From contig NZ_BMWG01000005.1 of the NCBI RefSeq assembly GCF_014651115.1, positions 70,024-134,023 on the forward strand: DNA of 64,000 nt, given 5' to 3'. The notes beneath the pieces are model-generated. The model was not told where the DNA came from. It did no database searches and saw nothing but the letters and a program-made list of their open reading frames with translations. Shown piece by piece: positions 8,087 through 16,481 of this stretch (the stretch's first letter is position 1; each line of letters starts with the position of its first letter). The DNA comes from Streptomyces inusitatus (lineage in GTDB: Bacteria > Actinomycetota > Actinomycetes > Streptomycetales > Streptomycetaceae). Position numbers and translations under genes: made by a program.

Positions 8087-8457
8087 TCTCTTCTTTCGGT
8101 TACGGTCGGCGGGCATGCCGAGGAGCCGCGTGTCGGGGGCGTGGCACGGCCCGGCGGGGGCGCGCACCGGCCTCGATGCGGTACGGGTGGTACGGAAGGG
8201 GGTTACGGGAAAGCGCCTGGGGTCGACGGAGCGACACCCCGGCCCGATGGGGCCGTGGCGGGGCGCGACGGGAGCGAAGCACGTCGCGAAAGGTGAGGAG
8301 ATACAGAGGGGGCGGGGCTCTCACCCGCCTCGGATTCACTCCGAGGCCGGGAACCCAACTCGATTCTGGCCCAAGGCCGACCCGGCAGTCACAGTGCGGA
8401 ATCCTATCCACGCGAACAGCCGTACGGCAATCCCCATTTTCGGGCGGTGCGCTCGGG

Positions 8458-9651
8458 TCAGGGGGCTTCGAGGACGAGGGCGAGCCCCTGGCCGACGCCG
8501 ATGCACAGGGCCGCGACTCCCGTGCCGGAGCCCGCGGCGGCGAGCTGGTGGGCGACGGCTCCGGTGATCCGGGCCCCGGACGCGCCGAGGGGGTGGCCGA
8601 GGGCGATCGCGCCGCCCCGGGGGTTGACGAGGGCGGGATCGAGGTCCGGCCACTCGCCCAGGCAGGCGAGCGCCTGGGCCGCGAACGCCTCGTTCAGTTC
8701 GAGGGTGCGCACCTCACGGAAGCCGCGCCCGGCCTTCTTCAGGGCCCGCCGGACCGCTTCCACCGGGCCCGCGCCGAAGAGCTGGGGCTCGATGCCGGTG
8801 ACGGCGGTCGCCCTGACGCGGGCGAGCGGCGGGCGGCCGGTGGCGCGGAGTCCGTCCTCGTCGGTGAGGAGGAGTGCGGCCGCGCCGTCGCTGAGCGGTG
8901 AGGAGTTGCCCGCGGTGACGGTGCCGTCGGTGCGGAAGGCGGGCTTGAGGGCGGCGAGCGCCTCGGCGGAGGTGGTGTCGCGGATGGATTCGTCGCGGTC
9001 GAGCGCGATGCCGTCGAGGGGGGCCACCTCGGGGTCGTACTGTCCGTCCGCCCAGGCGCGGGCGGCCTTGCGGTGGCTGTCGAGGGCGAAGGCGTCCTGG
9101 GCCTCGCGGCCGATGCCGTACCGGTCGGCGACCAGTTCCGCCCCTTCGCCGAGCGCGACCGTCCACTCCTTCGGCATCCGGGGGTTGGTCATCCGCCAGC
9201 CGAGGGTGGTGGAGTACATCTGCTGGTGGCCCGCGGGGAGGGCGCGTTCGGGCTTGGGCACCACCCAGGGCGCGCGGCTCATGGACTCGACGCCGCCCGC
9301 GACGGCGACGGAGGCGTCGCCGACGGCGATGGCCCGGGCGGCCTGGACGACCGCCTCCATCCCGGAGCCGCAGAGGCGGTTGACGGTCGCGCCGGGGACG
9401 CTCACCGGGATCCCGGCGAGCAGCAGGGCCATGCGGGCCACATTGCGGTTCTCCTCCCCCGCGCCGTTGGCGTTGCCGAGCAGGACGTCGTCGATACGGG
9501 CCGGATCGAGTTCCGGCGTACGGCGGAGGAGGGCGGTGAGGACATGGGCCGCGAGGTCGTCGGGGCGTACGCCGGAGAGCGCACCGCCGTATCTGCCGAC
9601 CGGGGTGCGCACGGCGTCCACGACATAGACGTCTCGGAGGCGGTCGGGCAT
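8458..9651 (-). CDS. Thiolase (acetyl-CoA C-acyltransferase, PcaF/FadA type)
   Basis: This 397-residue thiolase II-type enzyme cleaves or condenses beta-ketoacyl-CoA. The catalytic nucleophile is Cys94 in NRLCGSGMEA. The second conserved block is NPRGGAIALGHPLGASGAR (catalytic His), and the terminal block is CIGVGQGLA, whose first residue is the second active-site Cys. VESMSRAPWV is the usual family segment. ATG 9651 follows GAGGAG in the message. It is divergent from the decayed ABC locus, with no beta-oxidation partners adjacent, so degradation versus biosynthesis cannot be decided. Confidence 0.92.
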   Translation of the reverse strand: MPDRLRDVYVVDAVRTPVGRYGGALSGVRPDDLAAHVLTALLRRTPELDPARIDDVLLGNANGAGEENRNVARMALLLAGIPVSVPGATVNRLCGSGMEAVVQAARAIAVGDASVAVAGGVESMSRAPWVVPKPERALPAGHQQMYSTTLGWRMTNPRMPKEWTVALGEGAELVADRYGIGREAQDAFALDSHRKAARAWADGQYDPEVAPLDGIALDRDESIRDTTSAEALAALKPAFRTDGTVTAGNSSPLSDGAAALLLTDEDGLRATGRPPLARVRATAVTGIEPQLFGAGPVEAVRRALKKAGRGFREVRTLELNEAFAAQALACLGEWPDLDPALVNPRGGAIALGHPLGASGARITGAVAHQLAAAGSGTGVAALCIGVGQGLALVLEAP

Positions 9652-9752
9652 GTCTCTCAGCTCCTCGCTGGGGCGGCGGCGCGGACTGCCGTCCGGTCGC
9701 GGGTCCGTGCCGTCGGGTCCAGGTCCCCGCCCGTGGGGACAGTCGTTCACAC

Positions 9753-9835
9753 GGGGGGGTCGAGGGGGCGGTTTGGGGGGCCGGCGGGGCGACCGGGGAG
9801 CCCCGTCGGGGGGGGGGGCGCCCGGGGCTGCGGGA
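9753..9835. other. Extreme G-tract region upstream of the thiolase
   Basis: The plus strand carries successive runs of 4-12 G (for example 7 G at 9753-9759 and a run of 12 at about 9808-9819). This could form G-quadruplexes on the plus strand or C-rich mRNA in the thiolase leader. No gene is supported here. It may simply be a compositional hotspot. Confidence 0.4.
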
Positions 9836-9893
9836 GCTTCGGAGATGTGCAGAGGCGACACAATCACGCAACATTTAATCTAACCAGAGATGA

Positions 9894-9922
9894 TTGACCG
9901 ACAGACATCTTTTCCGTACCGT
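9894..9922 (+). promoter_or_regulatory. Promoter TTGACC-17-TACCGT
   Basis: TTGACC (9894-9899) and TACCGT (9917-9922) are separated by exactly 17 nt and lie 8 nt before the ATG at 9931. This is a good vegetative (HrdB-type) promoter giving a leaderless or nearly leaderless transcript. Confidence 0.6.
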
Positions 9923-9930
9923 CGTGCCCC

Positions 9931-10395
9931 ATGTTGCACTTCGATTCACCGCCACGGGGGCGGAGTGCGATCCGTGTACTGGCCCCCGGCCGCCCTTCGT
10001 TGCTCATCGCCGGCCTGACGGCGCTACTTCAGGAGGACCCGGAGTTCACCATCGTCAACGGCCTTCCGACCAGCGGCGCCCCGGACGGCCCCGGCCCTCC
10101 TGATGTGGTCCTGATCGAGGATCTGCCCGGCGTCACCGTCGCCGAGGCGGTCGCCCCCGCCCTGCGGTTCCCCGGGGAGACCCGTGCCGCCCGGGCCGTC
10201 GTCGTCCTGAAGGCCAGCGGCACCGACCGGGTCTTCGGCTATCTCCGCTCCGGCGTCCGCTCCTTCGTCCGCGTCGACGCGGCGCCCGAGGTCCTGCCGG
10301 CCGCGGTCCGGGCCACCGCGCGGGGCGAGGCGTTCCTGAGCGACGACACGGCCCGCCGGATCATCGATGTCGCGCTGCCCCACGGACCCGAGGAC
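9931..10395 (+). pseudogene. NarL-type receiver domain remnant without HTH
   Basis: The frame starting at ATG 9931 resembles the receiver domain of NarL/FixJ response regulators: IRVLAPGRPSLLIAGLTALL, DVVLIED with a possible phospho-acceptor Asp, and the terminal ALRATARGEAFLS-like segment. The acidic pair that normally follows beta-1 is absent (LAPGRP), and the LuxR-type HTH expected after SDDTARRIIDVAL is missing. The frame runs straight into the signal peptide of the ABC binding protein. It is most likely a truncated regulator joined to the next gene by deletion. Confidence 0.55.
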
Positions 10396-12038
10396 GTGTC
10401 CCCGCGCACAGCCGCCGCAGTCACCGCCACCACCACAGCCCTGGCGATCGCGCTCACCGCTGCGGCGGAGCCGAGGACCGGGGCGGCACTCCGGCGACCC
10501 CGGTGCGCGGGGGGACCTTCACCTACGCCGCCGCCGTCGGCACCTCCTGCCTGGATCCGCACACCAGCCCGGGGGACATCACCGCCGTCGTCCAGCGCAA
10601 TGTGTTCGACTCACTGGTCCACCTCGACGACCGGGGCCGCTTCCACCCCTGGCTCGCCACCTCCTGGAAGATCTCCGACGACGCCCGCAGCTACACCTTC
10701 GAACTCCGCGACGACGTCACCTTCCACGACGGCACCCCGTTCGACGCCGCGGCCGTCAAAGCCAATCTGGAGCACATCAGGGCCCCGGCCACCAAGTCGC
10801 TGTACGCCGCCGCCCTGCTCGGCCCGTACCGGGACAGCGAGATCCTCGGCGAGCACCGCATCCGGATCGACTTCGCCGAGCCCAGCGTCCCCTTCCTCCA
10901 GGCGGCGAGCACCCCGTATCTGGGCATCGCCTCGCCCGTCTCCCTCAGCCGCGACAAGGACCGGCTCTGCGCCGGGGGGAAGTACTCCGTGGGCAGCGGC
11001 CCGTTCCGCTCGGAGCGGTACGTCAAGAACGACCGGGCGGAGTTCGTCCGCAACGCCGACTACCGGTGGTCCCCCAAGGGCGCGGCCCACCAGGGGCCGC
11101 CGCTGGTGGACCGGCTCGTCGTCCGCTTCCTGCCCGAGGACTCCGTCCGCGCGGGCGCGCTGACCAGCGGTCAGGTGGACGCGGCGGCCGTGCCGATCAC
11201 CTCCGCTCGGGCGGTGCGGCGCGACTCCTCGCTGAAGCTGACCAAGCGGCAGGCCCCGGGGGCCGCGTACGCCCTGTATCTCAACACCGGCCGGGGTCCG
11301 CTGCGCGACGAGCGGGTACGCCGGGCGCTCCAGCGGTCCGTCGACGTCGACGCCCTGATCCGCGGCGTCTACCGGGGTGAGTACGAGCGTGCCTGGAGCC
11401 CGCTCAGCCCGGCCACCCCCGGCGGGTACGACGACTCCATCGAGGGCGCGATACGCCACGACCCGCAGGGGGCGGCCGCCCTTCTGGACCGGGCCGGCTG
11501 GACCGGGCGGGACGGCGAGGGCTACCGCACCAAGGACGGGCGGCGGCTCAGCCTGCGCTGGCCCTACATCGGGGCCCTGATCCGCGACCAGCGCGACGTC
11601 CTCGCCGAGGCCGTCCAGGCCGAACTGAGGAAGAACGGCATCGATCTGGTGCGTGAGGCGGTCGAGACCGGCGCGTACTTCGAGCGGTACGGCAAGGGCG
11701 ACTACGACGTGTGGGACAACGCCTGGGTCCGCGCCGACCCGGCGATCCTCGCCGGCTTCTACCTCTCCGCCCAGCGGCCCGCCGAGGGCGGCCAGAACGT
11801 CTCCGGCGCGAACGACCCCCAGGTCGACGCCTGGCTGCGGGCGGGCGCGGCCGAGAAGCGCCCGCAGGCCCGGGAGACCTCGTACGCCAAGGTGGAGCGC
11901 TGGGCCGTCGACCACGGCACCGTGCTGCCGCTGTACGTTCCCGTCACCGCGATCGGCACCGGCGAGAAGGCCCGCGGACTGACCTTCGACGCCAACGCCT
12001 GGCCGCAGTTCGCGGGCGTGTGGAAGACCGAGCGGTGA
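10396..12038 (+). pseudogene. Peptide/nickel ABC transporter substrate-binding lipoprotein, frameshifted in the lipobox
   Basis: The bulk (about 10480-12038) is a clear DppA/OppA/NikA family protein: RGGTFTYAAAVGTSCLDPH, FDSLVHLDDRGRFHPWLATSW and TFELRDDVTFHDGTPFDAAAVKANLEHI. A signal sequence (VSPRTAAAVTATTTALAIAL, from GTG 10396) lies in another frame. Restoring one C in ACCGCTGCGG near 10462 gives the lipobox LTACGG and one 547-codon gene of normal length. As written, no start in the main frame has a signal peptide, so the product would not reach the surface. It overlaps permease B by 4 bp. Confidence 0.8.
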
Positions 12039-12982
12039 GCCGCCCGCTGCCGCCCGCGGCCCGCTGGCTGCTGCACCGCGCCGCCGGGGCCGTACTGGTC
12101 CTGTGGGGCGCGGCGAGCCTCGCCTTCCTGGTGCTCCATCTCGTCCCCGGCGACCCGGTGACCACCCTGCTCGGCGCGTCGGCGACGGACTCCACCGCGC
12201 TGCGCGCGGAGATCCGGCGGGAGTACCGTCTCGACGACCCGGCGGCCGCCCAGTACGCCGCCTTCCTGGCCCGGCTCGCCACCGGCGAGCTGGGCGACTC
12301 CTACCAGCAGCGGCAGCCCGTCTCGGTGATCATCGGCGAACAGCTCGGCCACACCGCCGAACTGGCGCTCGGCGCGCTGGTGCTGCTGGTGGCCGGGGCG
12401 CTGCTGACCGCCACCCTCACCGCCGGGCGGGGCCGCCGGGTACGCGGCCTCGCCTCGGGGGCCGAGCTGATCGCCGTCTCCACGCCCGCCTTCTGGCTCG
12501 GCATCGTGCTGCTGACCGTCTTCTCCTTCCGGCTGAATGTGTTCCCGGTGGCCGGAGCGGGCGACTGGCGGTCGCTGGCGCTGCCCGTCGTGACCCTCGC
12601 GGTGCCGTTCGGCTCACTGCTCGCGCAGGTGCTCCGGGAAGGGATGGAGAGCGCGCTGCACCAGCCGTTCGCACTGACCGCCCGCTCCCGGGGACTGCGC
12701 CCGGCCGCCCTGCGGCTGCGCCACGCGCTGCGGCACGCCGCCGTGCCCGCCGTCACCCTCAGCGGCTGGCTGGCCGGCGGACTGCTGAGCGGGACAGTGC
12801 TGGTGGAGACCGTCTTCGCCAGGCCGGGCCTCGGCCGGGTGGCGCTGGACGCCGTGTCCGGCCGGGACATCCCGGTGGTCGTCGGCCTGGTGCTGCTCTC
12901 CGCCGCCGTCTATCTCGTCGTCAACGCGCTGGCCGATCTGATCTGCCTGTGGGCCGATCCCCGGCTGAGGAGCCCCGTATGA
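12035..12982 (+). CDS. Peptide/nickel ABC transporter permease (DppB-like)
   Basis: This 315-residue permease of the DppB/OppB/NikB family shows VLVLWGAASLAFLVLHLVPG, DPVTTLLGASAT, six predicted helices and the EAA-type coupling loop around ARSRGLRPAALRLRHALRHA. GTG 12035 overlaps the binding-protein stop (GTGA), and its own stop overlaps permease C (ATGA). It appears intact, but its partners are damaged: the binding protein is frameshifted and permease C and the ATPases are fused and truncated. It probably no longer serves a working importer. Confidence 0.88.
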   Translation: MSRPLPPAARWLLHRAAGAVLVLWGAASLAFLVLHLVPGDPVTTLLGASATDSTALRAEIRREYRLDDPAAAQYAAFLARLATGELGDSYQQRQPVSVIIGEQLGHTAELALGALVLLVAGALLTATLTAGRGRRVRGLASGAELIAVSTPAFWLGIVLLTVFSFRLNVFPVAGAGDWRSLALPVVTLAVPFGSLLAQVLREGMESALHQPFALTARSRGLRPAALRLRHALRHAAVPAVTLSGWLAGGLLSGTVLVETVFARPGLGRVALDAVSGRDIPVVVGLVLLSAAVYLVVNALADLICLWADPRLRSPV

Positions 12983-13566
12983 GCGCCCTTCCGGCCGGCG
13001 GGACCCGTACGGTACGCGGACGGACGGCGGACGGACCGGGGACCGGACTGCCGCTGGCGGTGGCCGTCCTGCTCGCCTGCGCCGCCCCCGGGCTGCTGGC
13101 GCACGCCTCCCCCACGGCGGCCGATCCGCTCGCCGCGCTGCTGCCGCCGGGCCCCGACCACTGGTTCGGCACCGACCAGCTGGGCCGCGACGTCTACGCG
13201 CGGGTGGTGCACGGCGCGCGCCACTCGCTGCTGCTGGGGCTCGTCGCGACCGCGCTCGGCGTCCTCGCGGGGCTGTTGGTCGGGCTCCCGTCGGCGCTGC
13301 TGGGACGGGTCGCCGACCAGGTGGCCATGCGCGGCACGGACATCGCGCTGGCCCTGCCCGAGCTGCTGCTCGCGCTGCTGGTGATGCACGAGGGCCGGGC
13401 CGTCGAATCGGGCCCGGTCGCCGAGGTGCTGGGCGCGCCCCGGCACCCGTACACCCGCCGGCTGCTGGCCTCGGTGCCGCGGCTGCCGGTACCACCACCG
13501 TCGACGGCGGCGGGGAGAGGCCCCGCCGCCCCGGGAAGAGGAGATCCATGCCCCCGCTCGACCTGA
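12979..13566 (+). pseudogene. Chimera of DppC-like permease N-terminus and oligopeptide ATPase C-terminus
   Basis: Residues about 1-134 are the start of a DppC/NikC permease (PDHWFGTDQLGRDVYARVVHG is diagnostic), ending in TDIALALPELLLALLV. Directly after this the frame reads MHEGRAVESGPVAEVLGAPR then HPYTRRLLASVPRL, the conserved tail of DppD/DppF-type ATPases. The junction near 13381 is in frame. The permease coupling loop and last helices, and the ATPase Walker motifs, are gone. This is a deletion of roughly two genes, leaving the transporter unusable. Confidence 0.8.
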
Positions 13567-14194
13567 GCGCCGACGAGGTGCTCACCACCACCGTGCCGTG
13601 CGCAAACGACTCGATCTGACCCGCCCGGTGGAGCGCGGGCTGCTGGAGGAGTGTCTGGAGCTGGCCACCCAGGCTCCCACCGGGCGCAACCGGCAGCGCT
13701 GGGACTTCGTGCTGGTGACCGATCCGGGCAAGCGCGCCGCGCTCGCCGAGCTGTACCGGCTCGGGCTGGCGCGGCCCCGCCAGCGCGTGGTGCGCGACGG
13801 GATCGACCAGGGTGATCCGGTGGGCGGGGCGCGGATCGCGGACAGCGCGCGGTATCTCTTCGACCATCTGCACGAGGTGCCGGTGCTGCTGATCCCCTGC
13901 ATCGGGGTCCAGGGCCGGCACGAGAACGACTCGCACGTCGGACAGGCCAACACCTGGGGCTCGGTGCTGCCCGCCGTGTGGCAGTTCATGCTCGCCGCCC
14001 GGTCCCGGGGGCTCGGCACCGCGTGGACCACTCCCCATCTGCACTATGAGCGCGAGGCGGCGGAGCTGCTGGGGATCCCCTACGAGACGGTCCTCCAGAC
14101 GGCGCTGATCCCGGTGGCCCACACGATCGGCACGGACTTCCGGCCCGGTCCCCGGGTGGCGGCGGAGCGGATCGCCCACTGGGACTCCTGGTAG
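13548..14194 (+). CDS. Nitroreductase-family flavoprotein, frameshifted near its start
   Basis: The main frame reads AVRKRLDLTRPVERGLLEEC, LELATQAPTGRNRQRWDFVL (FMN-binding region), HVGQANTWGSVLPAVWQFML and GIPYETVLQTALIPVAHTIG, typical of FMN nitroreductases of about 215 residues. The natural start is ATG 13548, with GAAGAGGAG 6 nt upstream, and encodes MPPLDLSADEVLTTT. A C appears to be missing at about 13591 (ACCACCACCGTGCC instead of ...ACCCGTGCC), breaking the link. As written, translation would need the GTG at 13598, which lacks a ribosome binding site and drops about 17 residues. Confidence 0.8.
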
Positions 14195-14286
14195 CGGCGT
14201 CCGCCCGGGGTGGGGAGGGGCGGGGAGCTTGCCCGTACTTCGATGATGTGCAAATCTACGAACCAGCTGAGAGGAGAGCCGGTCGT

Positions 14287-14604
14287 ATGCGCACGCTCAC
14301 CCACCCCGGACGGTCCGACATCGAACTCACCGCCGTCTTCCACGCGCTGAGCGATCCGACCCGGCTCGCGATCGTCCGCGGACTGGTGGGGATCGAGGAG
14401 CGGTCCTGCGGAGCCCTCGGCATCCCCCTCTCCAAGTCGACGCTCTCCCACCATCTGAAGGTGCTCCGGGACGCGGGCGTCACCCACACCCGGATCGAGG
14501 GGACCCACCGCTACATGTCGCTGCGCCGCGAGGATCTCGACGCCCGTTTCCCCGGGCTGCTCGATGTGGCGCTGGCCGACGATCCCGCCCGTACCGGCGG
14601 CTGA
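14287..14604 (+). CDS. ArsR/SmtB-family transcriptional regulator
   Basis: The 105-residue winged-helix repressor has HALSDPTRLAIVRGL and the recognition-helix region SKSTLSHHLKVLRDAGVTHTRIEGTHRYMSLR. No obvious metal-binding Cys pair is present (a single Cys near residue 38), so a metal-independent signal is more likely. ATG 14287 has GAGAGGAGAG 9 nt upstream; an earlier ATG at 14248 lacks one. It follows the nitroreductase gene and converges with asparagine synthetase. Many ArsR proteins next to flavin reductases control them, which is possible here. Confidence 0.88.
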   Translation: MRTLTHPGRSDIELTAVFHALSDPTRLAIVRGLVGIEERSCGALGIPLSKSTLSHHLKVLRDAGVTHTRIEGTHRYMSLRREDLDARFPGLLDVALADDPARTGG

Positions 14605-14626
14605 ACAGCGGCGGGCCGGCGGCGGT

Positions 14627-16468
14627 TCACAGCACCACCCGGACTCCGTACTCGGTCAGCCAGTCGTTGAGCTGGAGGGCGCGCGGCAGGATCGGCGGCG
14701 GGGTGAAGTCGCCGTTGACCCACTGCCCGCCCCGCACCATGGCGCGCAGGGCGTCCGCGTCGAGGAGTTCCATCGCGGGCGCGCCGGGGTCGCTGATCAT
14801 GTCGGAGACCGCGTCGCGCACGGACCGCAGATACTCGGGGCTCTGGCCGACGGGGAAGCCGCTCTTCGGGCGGTGGACGACCGCCGCGGGCAGTACATCC
14901 TCGACCGCGGCGCGGAGCAGCCCCTTCTCCCGGCCGCCGAGGCTCTTGAGCCGCCAGGGGACGTTCCACACATACTCGATCAGCCGGTGGTCGCAGCAGG
15001 GGACGCGGACCTCCAGCCCGTGGACCATGCTCATCCGGTCCTTGCGGTCGAGGAGGAAGGGGAGGAAGCGGGTGTGCTGGAGGTAGTAGACCTCGCGCAT
15101 CCTGCGGTCGGTCCCGCTCTCGCCGTCGAGGCGGGGCACCTCGCGGAGTGCCTCCCGGTAGCGCCGTTCGAGCCGCTCATGGAGGTCGAGACGGCCGCGC
15201 AGCCCGGGCGAGAGCACGGCATTGCGGTCGCGTACCCCCGCCGACCAGGGGAATCCCCCGGAGGGCCGGTCCGCCTCCCGGGCGAACCACGGATAGCCGC
15301 CGAAGGCGTCGTCGGCGCCCTCCCCGGAGAGCGCCACGGTCAGATGCCTGCGTACCTCCCGGAAGAGCAGCTGGAGCGATACGTCCAGGTCGCCCACGCC
15401 CGGATAGTCCCTGGCCCGCAGGGCGACGCCGGACTCGGCGAGCAGGGCGGCGGGCTCGACCAGCACCTCCTGGTGCTTGGTGCCGACGTGGTCGACGACG
15501 GCGCGTACATAGGGAGCGTCGCGGGAGACGTGCAGGGCGTCGGCGGCGAAGTCGTCCTCGCCGCCCGCGAAGTCGACGGAGTAGGTGGCGAGCGGGCCGC
15601 GTCCCCCGGCGGTCAGGACGGCCGCCCCGAGCGCGGTGATGACGCTGGAGTCGATGCCCCCGGAGAGCAGGGCACCCAGCGGCACATCGGCGAGGGTCTG
15701 TTCGGCGACGATCCGCTCCAGCAGGGAGCGGACGGTGGCGACGGTGGTGTCGGGATCGTCCTGATGGGGTGCGCTGACCAGCCGCCAGTAGCGGTACGAG
15801 GTGCTCTTGCCGCGGCCGAAGCTGAGCAGATGGCCCGGGCGGACCTCGCGGAGGGTGCGGTAGACGGCGTCGCCGGGGCGTTTGGCGGCGACGGTGAAGA
15901 CGTCGGTGAGTCCCTCGGCGTCGACCTCGGGCTCGACCAGGCCGCTGGCGAAGAGCGCCTTGGGTTCGGAGCCGAAGACGACTCCGCTGTCGTGTTCGGC
16001 GTAGTAGAGGGGTTTGACGCCGAGCGGGTCGCGGCCGAGGTGGAGGGTCTGCCGCTCGATGTCCCACAGGGCGTACGCGAACATCCCGGCGAAGCGCGTG
16101 ACGGCCTCGGGGCCCCACTGGCGGTGGGCGGCGAGGAGGACCTCGGTGTCGGACGCGGTACGGAAGCGGTGCCCTCTGGAACGGAGTTCGGCGCGCAGCT
16201 CCCGGTGGTTGTGGATCTCCCCGCTGAAGGAGACGACCAGGAGCGGGCGTCCGTCGTCCTCGCCGAGCGCGGTCATCGGCTGGGCTCCGCCCCCGGGGTC
16301 GGTGACGGCGAGCCTGCGGTGTCCGAGGCCGATACGGGGCGCGGTCCACACACCCTCGTCGTCCGGGCCCCGGCGGGCGAGGGTCCGGGCCATCGCGGTG
16401 ACGGTGGCGGTGGCGGTCTCGTGGGTCAGATCGCGTTCCCAGTCGAGCCACCCTGCTATGCCGCACAT
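14627..16468 (-). CDS. asnB: Asparagine synthetase (glutamine-hydrolysing), AsnB type
   Basis: This 613-residue two-domain enzyme makes asparagine, or in specialised pathways amidates another carboxylate, using ATP and glutamine. The N-terminal Ntn glutaminase starts MCGIAGW (Cys2 nucleophile), with GHRRLAVTD and FSGEIHNHRELR. The synthetase domain has the PP-loop LLSGGIDSSVI (about residues 267-277) and SGEGADDAFGGYPWF. It begins 13 bp after the MIO-ligase chimera on the same strand, so the two are co-transcribed. That pairing, and its position in an accessory region, favour a pathway-dedicated amidotransferase over a housekeeping one. Confidence 0.92.
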   Translation of the reverse strand: MCGIAGWLDWERDLTHETATATVTAMARTLARRGPDDEGVWTAPRIGLGHRRLAVTDPGGGAQPMTALGEDDGRPLLVVSFSGEIHNHRELRAELRSRGHRFRTASDTEVLLAAHRQWGPEAVTRFAGMFAYALWDIERQTLHLGRDPLGVKPLYYAEHDSGVVFGSEPKALFASGLVEPEVDAEGLTDVFTVAAKRPGDAVYRTLREVRPGHLLSFGRGKSTSYRYWRLVSAPHQDDPDTTVATVRSLLERIVAEQTLADVPLGALLSGGIDSSVITALGAAVLTAGGRGPLATYSVDFAGGEDDFAADALHVSRDAPYVRAVVDHVGTKHQEVLVEPAALLAESGVALRARDYPGVGDLDVSLQLLFREVRRHLTVALSGEGADDAFGGYPWFAREADRPSGGFPWSAGVRDRNAVLSPGLRGRLDLHERLERRYREALREVPRLDGESGTDRRMREVYYLQHTRFLPFLLDRKDRMSMVHGLEVRVPCCDHRLIEYVWNVPWRLKSLGGREKGLLRAAVEDVLPAAVVHRPKSGFPVGQSPEYLRSVRDAVSDMISDPGAPAMELLDADALRAMVRGGQWVNGDFTPPPILPRALQLNDWLTEYGVRVVL

Positions 16469-16481
16469 TCGGGCGTTCTCC

